From: Metridium senile
Lineage: Eukaryota > Cnidaria > Anthozoa > Actiniaria > Metridiidae
Direction: 5' to 3'
Length of the DNA: 64,000 nt
Assembly (NCBI GenBank): GCA_949775045.1
Contig: OX459105.1
Location: 2,773,368-2,837,367, forward strand
Every line of letters begins with the position of its first letter. The first letter of the stretch is position 1. Shown one piece after another: positions 30,298 through 40,184 of this stretch. Position numbers and translations under genes: made by a program. The notes below the pieces were generated by a model, which saw only the letters and a list, made by a program, of their open reading frames with translations, ran no database searches and was not told the DNA's origin.

Positions 30298-33015
30298 ATG
30301 GAATGCTGGGAAGCAACTTTCATTGGTAAATCAAAACAACAAGATGGTCAGTATAAAGAGGCTATTAGATATTTTAACAAAGCCCTGGTAATTGCACGAA
30401 GCAATAGATCAAAACAGGAAGAGGCACGGACACTTGGACTACTAGCTGAGCTTTATCTGTCAATTGAAAAGTATCACGAAGCTGTTGATTATTATCAAAA
30501 GGGCCTGTCAATTGTACAAGAGACTGGTGATAAGGAAATGGAGTGTCAAATGTACAGTGGATTAGTATCTGCTTATAGGGAACTGGGACAATATAATGAT
30601 TATATGAAGTATTCAAAACAAGCCTTAGAGATTGCATTAAGAATTGGTGACTCAGAGCTGATAGCAAACTCCTATCTTAATCTTGGAAGTGCTTATGATT
30701 GCCTATATGAATATCAAAATAGCATGAAGTGTCACAACAAAGCTATTAATATGTTCAAACAACTGGGAAATGAAAGTTTTTTAGCAAAATGTTATACAAT
30801 TCTATCAGTGTCATACATTAAGCAAGGAAAGTACAATAATGCAATTCATTTTGAAGAGGAGAGTCTTAGGATTTGTGATAAAATAGGAGATAAGCAACAA
30901 AAAGCCAATTCATTGCTTAACTTGGGAACTATACATCAAACATTAATCAATTTGGAAGAGGCAATTGACTTTTACAAACAAAGCCTTACTATAGCCAAAG
31001 ATATGAGTTATAAAGGCCTTCAAGGAATATGTTATGGAAATCTTGGGAATGTTCTCAGTGGTTGTGGAGATAAGCAAGGTGCTATTCCCTATCACTTGAA
31101 AAGCTTGACAATTGCTGAACAGCTGGATGACAAACCATCACAAGCTAGAACCAGTATGAACATGGGAAACTGTTTTAATAGTATGAAGCAATACCAAAAT
31201 GCAAATGAATGCTATAACAAGAGTCTCATAATTGCTAAAGAAATAAAGGAAAAGGTTATAGAGGCAATGGTTTATTACAATATGGCAGAATTACATTTTG
31301 ATATTGGTGAATTTCCGCAAGCCATTAGTATGTCAGGAAAAAGCTTGGATATTGCATTATCTATTGGTAATAAAAAATGCGAGGGACATTCACGCTACGT
31401 ATTAGGTAAGGTTTACCATTCATTAGCCAAAGACAATGAAGAACATGAACATGAGACAGATGTGAGCTACATGGCTAAATCAGAGGAATACTTGAAAAAG
31501 GCACTTGATTGCTATGATTATTTGTTCTCACAACTTCACCACCATGATCAGTTCAAAATTTCAATTTTTGATAATTTTATGAAAACCTACAAGCTTCTCA
31601 CAACTGTTTATATTGAGACAAAACAAACACAACAGGCTGTCTTAGTATCTACTCATGAACGGGCTCGTGCTTTGGGTGATTGCTTGACCTTTAAATATGA
31701 TACATGTATGTCTCAAGTAGAATACTTGTCATCCAAACCTCTGACATATCCTGATGTTGAAAAGGTTCTCTCGAATGATGCCTTTACTCTACTACATTAT
31801 AGCTTACTAAATGAGTTTCTAGCTGTTTGGGTATTAACTAAAGACTCGCTCACATTCAAACAAACTGACAAGGAACAATTTGACTCTGCTGTGGAAACAT
31901 TGTCTGATGAAAAGAAAGAACAAGAAGACACTATAAGTCGTTTCTTTACTTACACTGTTTCCAGGGCATATAAAGATATGCAGATTAAAGAAGGGATGAC
32001 ATGTGAAAACAGATCACTGGACGATTGCGTGACACCCAATGACCAACAGCATGATAGCGTGACTGAATCTTTACCACGTGGTGGCACTAGCGTGGAAGAG
32101 CCTGGGCAAGACTCACACCCACTTGAAGTACTGTACAATGCCTTAATAGTTCCAGCCCTGTCACATGTACAGCATGACGAGATTGTCATAGTACCTGATG
32201 GCAAGATGTATACAGTGCCATTTGCTGCCCTTATAGACCCTAATACTGGACCGTATCTGTCTGAGACCAAACGTATCCGCCTTGTACCATCAATAGCAAT
32301 ATTAAAAGTTCTCCAAGAATGTTCAGTAGATGATCACAGTCAACAAGGAGCCTTGATTGTTGGCAACCCCAGTGTTGGAGAAGTCATGTTTAGAGGAAAG
32401 AAAACAGCCTTTGGGGATTTATTTTCTGCAAACATTGAGGTTAACTGTATTACTAATTTACTCAAACATGCATCAAGAACAACTACAAATGCCAACATCA
32501 CATCACTGACAGGAAAAGAAGCCACCAAAGATGTAGTGTTGACAAAGCTGAAGGAGGGAGTTGCCATTATTCACATTGCTGCCCATGGAAGCCCTGATAA
32601 TGGAGAGATTGCACTGGCACCAATCGTTTTGCAGGACAGACAAGGTATTCCAGAAGAAGAGGACTACCTGCTGACCATGAAGGAAGTGCAACAGGTTGGT
32701 ATTAAAGCCCAACTTGTTGTACTTAGCTGTTGTCATAGCGGACGAGGGAGAATCCAAGCAGAAGGGGTGGTTGGGCTAAGTCGCGCATTCCTTGCAGCTG
32801 GAGCACGTGCAGTTGTAGCTTCTCTCTGGGCTATTGATGACAGCGTAACGCTTAGCTTCATGATCAGCTTTTATGAATGTCTGTGTAGAGGGGAAAGTGC
32901 CAGTGTAAGCCTTGACAAAGCAATGAAAGAAATCAGAAAAGACCACAGCGAACCCAAGTACTGGGCTCCATTCTTTCTTATTGGTGATGATGTCACTATC
33001 AAGTTTGGAAGGTAG
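30298..33015 (+). CDS. TPR-CHAT protein 1 (905 aa)
   Basis: Residues 1 to about 400 hold ten tetratricopeptide repeats of about 40 aa (for example GQYKEAIRYFNKALVIARSN, EKYHEAVDYYQKGLSIVQET), a scaffold for binding peptides or proteins. A linker (about 400-610) precedes a C-terminal CHAT domain, a caspase-like cysteine protease fold: IIHIAAHGSPDNGEI has the His (residue 763), VVLSCCHSG has the Cys (residue 812), and GLSRAFLAAGARAVVASLW is the family signature. No signal peptide or membrane segment, so cytosolic. The entire coding sequence is one exon after a 5' UTR intron; the first ATG after the acceptor is used. Related TPR-CHAT proteins are abundant in cnidarians; in bacteria TPR-CHAT proteases act in immunity. 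A defence role here is inference. Confidence 0.9.
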   Translation: MECWEATFIGKSKQQDGQYKEAIRYFNKALVIARSNRSKQEEARTLGLLAELYLSIEKYHEAVDYYQKGLSIVQETGDKEMECQMYSGLVSAYRELGQYNDYMKYSKQALEIALRIGDSELIANSYLNLGSAYDCLYEYQNSMKCHNKAINMFKQLGNESFLAKCYTILSVSYIKQGKYNNAIHFEEESLRICDKIGDKQQKANSLLNLGTIHQTLINLEEAIDFYKQSLTIAKDMSYKGLQGICYGNLGNVLSGCGDKQGAIPYHLKSLTIAEQLDDKPSQARTSMNMGNCFNSMKQYQNANECYNKSLIIAKEIKEKVIEAMVYYNMAELHFDIGEFPQAISMSGKSLDIALSIGNKKCEGHSRYVLGKVYHSLAKDNEEHEHETDVSYMAKSEEYLKKALDCYDYLFSQLHHHDQFKISIFDNFMKTYKLLTTVYIETKQTQQAVLVSTHERARALGDCLTFKYDTCMSQVEYLSSKPLTYPDVEKVLSNDAFTLLHYSLLNEFLAVWVLTKDSLTFKQTDKEQFDSAVETLSDEKKEQEDTISRFFTYTVSRAYKDMQIKEGMTCENRSLDDCVTPNDQQHDSVTESLPRGGTSVEEPGQDSHPLEVLYNALIVPALSHVQHDEIVIVPDGKMYTVPFAALIDPNTGPYLSETKRIRLVPSIAILKVLQECSVDDHSQQGALIVGNPSVGEVMFRGKKTAFGDLFSANIEVNCITNLLKHASRTTTNANITSLTGKEATKDVVLTKLKEGVAIIHIAAHGSPDNGEIALAPIVLQDRQGIPEEEDYLLTMKEVQQVGIKAQLVVLSCCHSGRGRIQAEGVVGLSRAFLAAGARAVVASLWAIDDSVTLSFMISFYECLCRGESASVSLDKAMKEIRKDHSEPKYWAPFFLIGDDVTIKFGR

Positions 33016-33117
33016 ATAATATCAAGACTATGATAACATTGAAACAAATTATTTTACCCAATTAATTGAACGATTTTGCCATTAAATCTAGATTTCAAAC
33101 ATATTTCAGTAAAATAG

Positions 33118-33123
33118 AATAAA
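33118..33123 (+). terminator. Polyadenylation signal of TPR-CHAT gene 1
   Basis: AATAAA in AAATAGAATAAAAATTATTG about 100 bases past the stop. Copy 2 has a small deletion here (AAATAGAAATTATTG) that removes the hexamer. Confidence 0.55.
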
Positions 33124-33556
33124 AATTATTGAATATTGATTATTGAATATTATATATTATATTTTGTCGGCCATGTTTGTGCCCTTCACTGGAGCACAAA
33201 TTAAAGATGGCCGCTCCATATATTTTTACCAATAATCCTGTCATGTTAGAAGAGAAAGTGCTATCCCTTTGTTTATTAAATCCAAAATACTCCCAGTAAA
33301 TTGTTACCACTTGGAATGTGTCTCTAACCTGATGTATGATGTTGTAAATCAACTTGCAACTCCAAATCTCTGTCAATTATTTTTTCTGTTTGACTATAGC
33401 ATTCACATCCAAAAAGTTTATACGCCACTTATTTTCGAACTGATATACCAAAAAAACTTTTTTACCTCCTTCGATGTTAGGGTATTTTAACATATTCCAA
33501 CTTGTGTAAGGGAATTACAAAAGGAAATTAGAGTGCATTTAGTCAAACCGTTGAAT

Positions 33557-33848
33557 AGAGTGGTTTTTATTAACCCGTGAAACACTCTTTAGTGTATCAC
33601 TCTTTAATACACTACAATTCCATTGTAATCTTTTGTTGTTATTTGACTATTACATTTTAACTAATACACTTTGTTTCACGGGTTAGAGTGAAGACATTTA
33701 CAGTGTAACCTGCAAACAAAATTAAATAGTCCAGGTGTAATAGTCAAATAGACACAAAAGATAACAATGGAATTATAGACTGCTAAGGTGTATTACTCTT
33801 ATATATATTTCACGGGTTAAATGACTTCACTCTAATAAAAACCACTCT
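33557..33848. mobile_element. TIR element, AGAGTGGTTTTTATTAACCC family (1)
   Basis: The left end AGAGTGGTTTTTATTAACCC, then GTGAAACA, is mirrored by CTCTAATAAAAACCACTCT and a CACGGGTTAA inside. An internal second palindrome (TGTTTCACGGGTTAGAGTGA) suggests a nested or compound copy. Confidence 0.8.
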
Positions 33849-34044
33849 AGTTACATAAATTTAGTAAATTTAGTTATAGATATTTAGTTGACATTACATA
33901 AAATAGTAAAAGCACGCCAAACTAACGGTCAAGCAAATCAGGGGGGTTCCTCTAATCACAATCATCAAACATTTACAAGAAAAGTAAGGCATACAATCTT
34001 GTCGTTCTCCCGCAGAAATAACAAACAGTTTTCACGTGATTTCA

Positions 34045-34412
34045 AATTTATGTGACGTCAACTAAATAGTAATTTACTTATCTAATTTAGGTGATGTCAA
34101 CTAGATAGTAATTTACTTATCTAATTTAGGTGATGTCGACTAAATAGTAATTTACTTATCTAATTTAGGTGATGCCAACTAAATAGTAATTTACTTATCT
34201 AATTTAGGTGATGTCAACTAAATAGTAATTTACTTATCTAATTTAGGTGATGCCAACTAAATAGTAATTTACTTATCTAATTTAGGTGATGTCAACTAAA
34301 TAGTAATTTACTTATCTAATTTAGGTGATGTCAACTAAATAGTAATTTACTTATCTAATTTAGGTGATGTCAACTAAATAGTAATTTACTTATCTAATTT
34401 AGGTGATGTCAA
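34045..34412 (+). repeat. 39-bp tandem repeat, ~9 copies
   Basis: The unit TAATTTAGGTGATGTCAACT, then AAATAGTAATTTACTTATC, is highly homogeneous (only GTC/GCC, AACT/GACT and AAAT/AGAT variants). It abuts the next TIR element. There are no variable spacers, so it is not a CRISPR array. Confidence 0.95.
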
Positions 34413-34414
34413 CT

Positions 34415-34558
34415 AGAGTGGTTTTCATAAACCCATGAAACAAAGTGTATTAGTTAAAGTGTAATTGTCAAATAATAATAAAAGAACATAATGGAATTGT
34501 AGTGTATTAAAGAGTAAATACACTGAAGAATGTTTCACGGGTTAATGAAAACAACTCT
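34415..34558. mobile_element. TIR element, AGAGTGGTTTTCATAAACCC family (2)
   Basis: AGAGTGGTTTTCATAAACCC, ATGAAACA is mirrored by TGTTTCACGGGTTAATGAAA, ACAACTCT. At 144 bp it is half the size of the sister element at 33.6 kb and shares its GTGTATTAGTTAAAGTGTAA interior. Confidence 0.82.
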
Positions 34559-34559
34559 A

Positions 34560-35530
34560 TTTAACGCCGTCAAGTTGACTAAATGCACTTCGCTAAACAA
34601 CGTTTACTTACTAGCTTAGATAAATTTGGATACAATGTTGACATCTCATATGTCTTTCTTCTCAATTAGAAATATATCTTTATCTATATAATAATATACC
34701 ATATTCAATATCGTCATTTTTTTCTTTTATATTAAACTTTATACCGGTATGTGTATGTAATATACGATAATATTTATATCATGTAAATAAAGCCCAGTGT
34801 GTACAGTATGTATGACATAACAGAATGATATATTGAAGAAATAGAAAACGAGACAGCGTGCTCTATCGAGTCATAGAGCATGCAGGAATTTTAAGGTGGC
34901 TCGAAATGTTTTTTTTGACCGCGCGGGGATTGATGACTACTATCGCGAGACAAAATGAAAACAAATATTAAACTAATATTCAATGTATATATGCCTCCAT
35001 TGTTTGTTTTCTATTTAAGTCCCATAAGAATTTAGTTTAGCCAGAAAAATGATATTTTATACATGGTAGTATAAAAAAACATGAATGAATATTTAGAATT
35101 CCCAAAGAATGACTTTTATTGGCTCAACCTTTAGTCTATGCATAGTTACAAGTAGCCCACCCCTAAACAATGCACAACAATAACTCCCAAATATTCCCAC
35201 TGTATTGCTTAATTTTTCTTGGCCCACCCCTTTTTTCATGCTCAAAAATTATGGCCCACACCCTCCTTTTTTCCGCCCTCTATACTTTATGACCAGTCTC
35301 TGAGCTTCTTCTTAAACTCTAAGACTATTTAACTTAATTTCAAGTCTTTGTTTAAACTGTTCCATGGTTTTACACCTCTGTAATTATAAAATGTTCTTAA
35401 TTACATCTGTAATTAAATGCTAAAGCAAGTAGAAAATAATGAAAATTTACGAACAATTTGTGTGTTTTATAGCGGCCATGTCTGATAATATCTACAAGAC
35501 ATGACTCTGAGGGGATAGAGTCTCCATGAG
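34560..35530. other. Intergenic sequence, no gene seen
   Basis: AT-rich. 34850-34900 (AGCGTGCTCTATCGAGTCAT, AGAGCATGCAGG) resembles part of the TIR element in MTAP intron 1 (ATTGAGTTATAGAGCACTTG), so it is probably a transposon remnant. Confidence 0.45.
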
Positions 35531-35531
35531 T

Positions 35532-36091
35532 TTACATTCGAATGATGCCATATTTGGGTTGGGTGACAGATGGTGATGTGGCACAGGTAGCCCGCAGAAT
35601 CATAGCAAGAACCTAACAAAAATAAAATGATGAATTAATTGATGGATGGATGGATGAAGAAATGAATGAATGAAATAATAAATATGAATGAATGAATGAA
35701 TGAAGGAATGGATGGAAAATAAATGGATGAATGAAGAAATGAAAGAATTAATCGATGGATAGAGAAATAAATGAATGAATAAATGGATGAATGAAAGAAT
35801 TGATGGATAGAAAAATAAATGAATGAATGAATGAATGGATAAATTAATGAATGTATTGTTATATCAATAAGTGGATGAATGGATAATGTATGAATGAATG
35901 GATAAATAATATGAACAGATGAATAAATAGATGAAAAATAAGTCAAATTAACGGATCAATAAATATGGATGGATAAATAAATAAGTGAATGAATGTATAT
36001 ACCTTTCGTGGGCTTGAGGCAGTATAATGCCATCATCCCATAGGCGCGCTGAACCATAATACACATTTGATTCAAATTGTTTCTCATAAGG
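35532..36091 (-). pseudogene. MCCC2: 3' end of methylcrotonoyl-CoA carboxylase beta gene, truncated by LINE
   Basis: MCCC2 is the carboxyltransferase subunit of the mitochondrial leucine-degradation enzyme. Two minus-strand exons remain. 36003-36091 reads PYEKQFESNVYYGSARLWDD, GIILPQAHE, matching the family's F-E-x-x-x-x-x-Y-Y-x-S-A-R-x-W-D-D-G-I-I. 35532-35612 reads VLAMILRATCATSPSVTQPK, YGIIRM, stop, matching the C-terminal GIFRM. The first exon's upstream half is missing: at 36091 homology switches to a retrotransposon. The remaining splice (GAA AG|GTATAT to GTTAG|GTTCTT) is also one base out of phase, which would add RFLL then stop. Upstream exons are absent from the window. A relic is most likely; an assembly join or sequencing error is the alternative. 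Confidence 0.8.
35635..36000 (-). repeat. (GAAT)n/(GATG)n array in MCCC2-like intron
   Basis: AATGAATGAATGAATGG-type tetranucleotide repeats filling nearly the whole intron between the two remaining exons. Confidence 0.92.
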
Positions 36092-38481
36092 ACAATGTTT
36101 TTAAATCTGGAACTTTGCCGATTGCATTAAGCGATCATTTGCCTATTTTCGTTACTTGGTTCACTAGGGGTTATTTTATTAAGTCTTACGGCCATAAACC
36201 TATTTTTTATCGCTCGCTTAAGAATTTTTCTATTGATCTTTTTCTCAATGATTTGAATAATCTATCTTTGAATACAATTGATTCATTACATCTTAATGAA
36301 GTTCTCGAGCATTGGTATGTACTATTCAATGATATACTAGATCGCCACGCACCTTTCAAGAAAAGGTGTGTAAAAAGGCCTCATCAGCCTGAATGGTTTT
36401 CTGGTGAGATTAGTACTGCAATTAAGGATCGGAATAATTTACATAAGCGTGCCATTTCTTTTAATACTGCTGTTTGTTGGCGCGAATACAGAAATGCTCG
36501 AAATCGAGTGGTTCACTTGATTAGAGACACTAAGCGTGATTTCTATCGTAATTCCATCAACGCTAACCTCGATAATCCTAAAAACCTTTGGAAAATTATT
36601 CGCAATAATGCTCCCTCCAAGTGCTGTAACTTGCCAAATTACTTGATTGTTGATGATAAGAAGATTACTAATTCTTATGATATTGCTAATCTATTTAATG
36701 TTCATTTTGCGAACATTACGGCTTCTGTTAAGCTTAACGATAATTCAAATCCCAACTGGGATTATCTTATTAACTTCGTTAACTCTAAACTCCCGCCTAA
36801 TGCCATTTTTACTATTCCCGCTATTACAGAATCTTTCGTACTTAATTCACTTCAGCACTTGTCTTCTAGGAAGGCTGCTGGTTTGGATGGACTTAATGGT
36901 CATTTTCTTAAATTAGCAGCGCCATCAATCTCTCCTATTCTCACTAAGATCTATAACCTCAGTATCACTTCTGGTGTTTTTCCTGATTTGTGGAAAATTG
37001 CCAAAGTTTCTCCTTTGTTTAAAGCTGGTTCACTTTTCGATTGCTCTAACTTCCGTCCAATCTCTGTTCTTGCAATTATTTCTAAAGTGCTCGAACGTCA
37101 CGTCCATATATCTTTCTATGATTTCCTAACCGAACACAATCTTCTTACTGACAATCAATTCGGATTTAGGAAATTTCGCTCGTGTGAGCTAGCTGTTACG
37201 GATCTCACTGACAAACTTCTCACTAATATGGATAACAAACTTTTAAATGGTCTTCTTCTTATTGACCTTAAGAAGGCCTTTGACCTTGTTGATCACTGCA
37301 CTTTACTTCTTAAACTTAAGATTTATGGTTCTTCTTTATCAGCATTGGATTGGTTCACTTCCTATCTTAGTAGTCGTTGCCAACGTACCTCCTTCAAGAG
37401 TATATTATCTGATTCGCTTCCTGTCACAGTTGGTGTTCCTCAGGGAAGCATTCTTGGACCTCTCTTTTTTCTTTTATTTATTAATGATCTCCCTTCTAAA
37501 ATTTCTCACTCTAATTCTACAATGTTCGCCGATGACACCACTATACTAACAACTGGTTCTTCTATCAACGACATTCAACTCCAACTCAATCATGTTGCTA
37601 ATGATATTTCAGAATGGGCTGATCAAAACAAAATGGCAGTCAACACGTCAAAGACCAAATCTATGCTCATTTTATCTTCTCAAAAGTCCAGGTTCATTGA
37701 GGACAAATCGCTTTCAGTTACCCTGAACAATATAGAAATTGATCAGGTTGAGTTTGCCAAAATGCTCGGCGTTACTTTAGACAGCCATCTCACTTGGGCT
37801 TGCCACATTGACAATATTTGTTCTATTATTTCTAGCAGGCTAGCCTTACTGCGTAGGATTAAGCCTTTCCTAAGTCATGACTGTGCTCTTCTCTTTTATA
37901 ATTCTTGCATTCATACTACTATTATTTATTGCTCTGTTGCCTGGGGAAACTGTTCCAAAACCCTCTTGTTAAGAATTCTCTATCTTCAAAAGCGAGCAGC
38001 TCGCATTCTCTTGAACGCTGACTTCTCTACTCCTTCTGTTTTTCTTTTCTCCAAACTCAAATGGATTCCAGTTTTTGACCTTATTAAGCTAAGGAAGATT
38101 CTTCTTCTCTTTAACATACTTTTAAACCCTAATGCTCCATCTTGTTTCAAAACTAAATTCAAATTCTTATCTGCCACTCGTCAGCATGCACGTACTAGAG
38201 CTTGTCTACACGATCTTAAATTGCCTTACCCTCGCACAGACCTTGGCAAGCGAACATTTCATTACAGTGCTTCTACTCTTTTTAATGCACTTGAAACGGA
38301 TTGCAAACAACTCGCTATGTCAGAAGCATCTACTCTCGATGCTTTAACCTCTAGAACAACAGTAATTAAACTTAGAATCCGTAAATACTTTCGTCTTAAG
38401 CTTAACTGTATTGACCACCTGGAAGAACGTTTCTGCTTTAATTGTAGGTTTCTTTTGAGTTGTAACTGTATTTCTTCTTAA
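36067..38481 (+). CDS. Non-LTR retrotransposon ORF2, 5'-truncated (reverse transcriptase)
   Basis: The frame opens with the tail of an AP-like endonuclease (DNVFKSGTLP…LSDHLPIF), so most of the endonuclease is lost. An apparently complete reverse transcriptase follows: FRPISVLAIISKVLERH, NQFGFRKFRSCELAV, LLIDLKKAFDLVDH, GVPQGSILGPLFFLLFINDL, the catalytic MFADDTTIL, and QNKMAVNTSKTKSM. The C-terminal region has HTTIIYCSVAWGN and LQKRAARILL, as in CR1/jockey-type elements. The frame begins with a TTG and its first 8 codons overlap the MCCC2-like exon; retrotransposon homology begins at about 36091. No internal stop, so a recent insertion, but not autonomous. Confidence 0.9.
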   Translation: MIQIVSHKDNVFKSGTLPIALSDHLPIFVTWFTRGYFIKSYGHKPIFYRSLKNFSIDLFLNDLNNLSLNTIDSLHLNEVLEHWYVLFNDILDRHAPFKKRCVKRPHQPEWFSGEISTAIKDRNNLHKRAISFNTAVCWREYRNARNRVVHLIRDTKRDFYRNSINANLDNPKNLWKIIRNNAPSKCCNLPNYLIVDDKKITNSYDIANLFNVHFANITASVKLNDNSNPNWDYLINFVNSKLPPNAIFTIPAITESFVLNSLQHLSSRKAAGLDGLNGHFLKLAAPSISPILTKIYNLSITSGVFPDLWKIAKVSPLFKAGSLFDCSNFRPISVLAIISKVLERHVHISFYDFLTEHNLLTDNQFGFRKFRSCELAVTDLTDKLLTNMDNKLLNGLLLIDLKKAFDLVDHCTLLLKLKIYGSSLSALDWFTSYLSSRCQRTSFKSILSDSLPVTVGVPQGSILGPLFFLLFINDLPSKISHSNSTMFADDTTILTTGSSINDIQLQLNHVANDISEWADQNKMAVNTSKTKSMLILSSQKSRFIEDKSLSVTLNNIEIDQVEFAKMLGVTLDSHLTWACHIDNICSIISSRLALLRRIKPFLSHDCALLFYNSCIHTTIIYCSVAWGNCSKTLLLRILYLQKRAARILLNADFSTPSVFLFSKLKWIPVFDLIKLRKILLLFNILLNPNAPSCFKTKFKFLSATRQHARTRACLHDLKLPYPRTDLGKRTFHYSASTLFNALETDCKQLAMSEASTLDALTSRTTVIKLRIRKYFRLKLNCIDHLEERFCFNCRFLLSCNCISS

Positions 38482-38826
38482 TCTTTATTTGCTTCACCGT
38501 ATCTTTACCTTAACTTGTATCTCTTAGTAATTATTGTTTTAGTCTAGTAGTCTTACGTTTTTTGTTCCTACTGTTTAGTCTAGTAGTGTCATTAACTATC
38601 ATTATATCTTAACTTAATTATCTGAACTCAAACTATCACAAACTTATCTATCATAAAATATTAGTAATGTATAATTCATACATATTGTTATTACATTTAG
38701 CTTAATTATTTATTTATTTAGAGGGCCGTATGTTAGATAACCTTTATAGTGTTAATACGTGTTTTTTTTCCCTCGTAAAATAAAGTATATTGTATTGTAT
38801 TGTATTGTATTGTATTGTACTGTATT
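36091..38826 (+). mobile_element. 5'-truncated non-LTR retrotransposon (CR1/jockey-like clade)
   Basis: Homology starts abruptly within the endonuclease domain and runs to a 3' UTR with AATAAAGTATATTG and a (TATTG)n pentanucleotide tail. Microsatellite tails rather than poly-A are usual in CR1/L2/RTE-type elements. No clear target-site duplication is visible, as is common in this group. Inserted antisense to the MCCC2-like exon. Confidence 0.87.
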
Positions 38827-38920
38827 GAACCTTATTGCAACAAAAATACATATCAGCAAAATATCTGAATTAATTTATTCATATTATTCTTACAGTCAAT
38901 GCACTTGAATGATTATTCGA

Positions 38921-39228
38921 ATATACCTATTTCAAAAATCATTGTCGCAGCCGAAGCTACGATCCATACTCTGAAGCCTGCAAAGGATGTCGGTTACATG
39001 GACATCATTTGTGATTTAATACACTGCGCGTTTTATAAATAAATATTTCTTTTATCATCAACCACAATGTTCAACAACTTGCTATGGTGATATAACACAA
39101 GCACGTACAACCAAAATATGTTATGAATATATTTACAACAAGAGAAGAACTACCAACATCCTTTGCAGGCTTCAGAGTGTGGACTATGGCTAGTGTTTGT
39201 CACAACGATTTTTGAAATAGGTGTATAT
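38921..39228. mobile_element. ~308-bp TIR element, family TATACACCTATTTCAAAA (copy 1)
   Basis: ATATACCTATTTCAAAAATC is mirrored by GATTTTTGAAATAGGTGTAT. Inner arms CTGAAGCCTGCAAAGGATGT and ACATCCTTTGCAGGCTTCAG are also inverted. A second copy lies at 46.93-47.22 kb. Non-coding. Confidence 0.88.
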
Positions 39229-39420
39229 TCAAGCAAACACAGCACACCGAAGGCATTTATATCACCGTAACACAGCACTAAAAAATGCATTAATACCGCA
39301 ATCCCCCGTGTCCCCCTCATGTAGACATAATTAACTTCTGTTTCACAAATAGATGTATGTCTTTTCAAAGTCAAGCTATCTTCGCCCGACAACTCCAATT
39401 AACTTACTTACTGTTTTTTT
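39229..39420. repeat. Dispersed repeat related to 28.54-28.78 kb
   Basis: CAAGCAAACACAGCACACCG, ACCGCAATCCCCCGTGTCCC and AATAGATGTATGTCTTTTCA follow the same order as at 28.5 kb. It directly adjoins the 308-bp TIR element. Confidence 0.75.
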
Positions 39421-39849
39421 GTTCATCAATATCTTCATCTTACACCATGCCCAAAAAATCCCGCATGTTCCGCTGAAAATTACTTAGTACGCCGGATAAA
39501 CGTATCAATACCCAATTACTTTAGTTATTGTTAAGTTGTAAAATTGCTCTCTTGCTCTTTTGTAGATAGAAAAACCGTCAATTATAGAGACCTACGATAG
39601 ATCAATTGTGTATGTTTACAAATCTTCTGAGTTCCGGAACGAGTTCAATTTGAGGACATTATATAACTACAGCACAAGCGCAATCAGCGCGCGAGAGTGA
39701 TTTCACTGTCGTCAAGGGCGTGCAAACAAGTAGAATAAACAAAAATATATCATACATGAAATATCATTATCAACAATACAAGTTTTATTACTGTAAGTCG
39801 CTGAACTTACTCGCGTGATCAAGCGCGGGTTGTAAGAACAAATATGTAG
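39421..39849. other. Intergenic sequence, no gene seen
   Basis: No exon, RNA gene or tandem array recognised. Confidence 0.45.
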
Positions 39850-39951
39850 TGTTTACAACATGAGCGGCCGTGTTGTATCGGCAGATACAATCGCAAGCCG
39901 AAGGCGCGCGATTGTATCGCCGATACAACACGGACGCGAATGTTGTAAACT
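39850..39951. repeat. 102-bp near-perfect palindrome
   Basis: GTTTACAACATGAGCGGCCG, TGTTGTATCGGCAGATACAA, TCGC on the left is mirrored by GCGATTGTATCGCCGATACA, ACACGGACGCGAATGTTGTA, AAC. Arms are about 44 bp and the loop about 14 bp. It is markedly GC-richer than its surroundings. Confidence 0.92.
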
Positions 39952-40029
39952 ACTTAAAAAATGTCTAGGTTAGCTCTTTCATATTTTACCAAAATTTTCA
40001 AGATTAAAATAAATTTTGCCGTAAAATTA

Positions 40030-40150
40030 CCAGTTAAAACTTATGCAAATCAGGATATACAACCCTAGTGTTGTATCAGATTTACAACACTCGTCACAGG
40101 TCATGATTTCTTTTGAAAATGTCTCATTAATTATTCATGAATTTTTTAAG
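40030..40150 (+). repeat. Dispersed repeat, relative of 20.82-20.94 kb
   Basis: AAAACTTATGCAAATCAGGA, GATTTACAACACTCGTCACA and TTATTCATGAATTT are shared with the minus strand at 20.8 kb. Confidence 0.65.
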
Positions 40151-40184
40151 TCGATTTAGAGCTTGACATTTTACACAAAACAGT

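Larger units (their letters stand above)
29510..33370 (+). repeat. Segmental duplication, copy 1 (TPR-CHAT locus)
   Basis: From CACTCACAAAACATCCATCA through the 5' UTR, intron, coding exon and 3' flank (CTGTCATGTTAGAAGAGAAA, GTCTCTAACCTG) this matches 41305-45300 in order and orientation with few indels. Promoters and gene were duplicated together. Confidence 0.92.

Noticed and set aside
34045..34412. Possible CRISPR array (regular 39-bp repeats)
   Set aside because: Units are contiguous, with no variable spacers, in an animal genome; it is a satellite.
36647..37549. Frames overlapping the reverse transcriptase in other phases
   Set aside because: Shadows of the retrotransposon ORF.
38826..39500. 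Search for the missing half of the MCCC2-like exon beyond the LINE
   Set aside because: Minus-strand translations show no MCCC2 homology; the region is TIR element and dispersed repeat.
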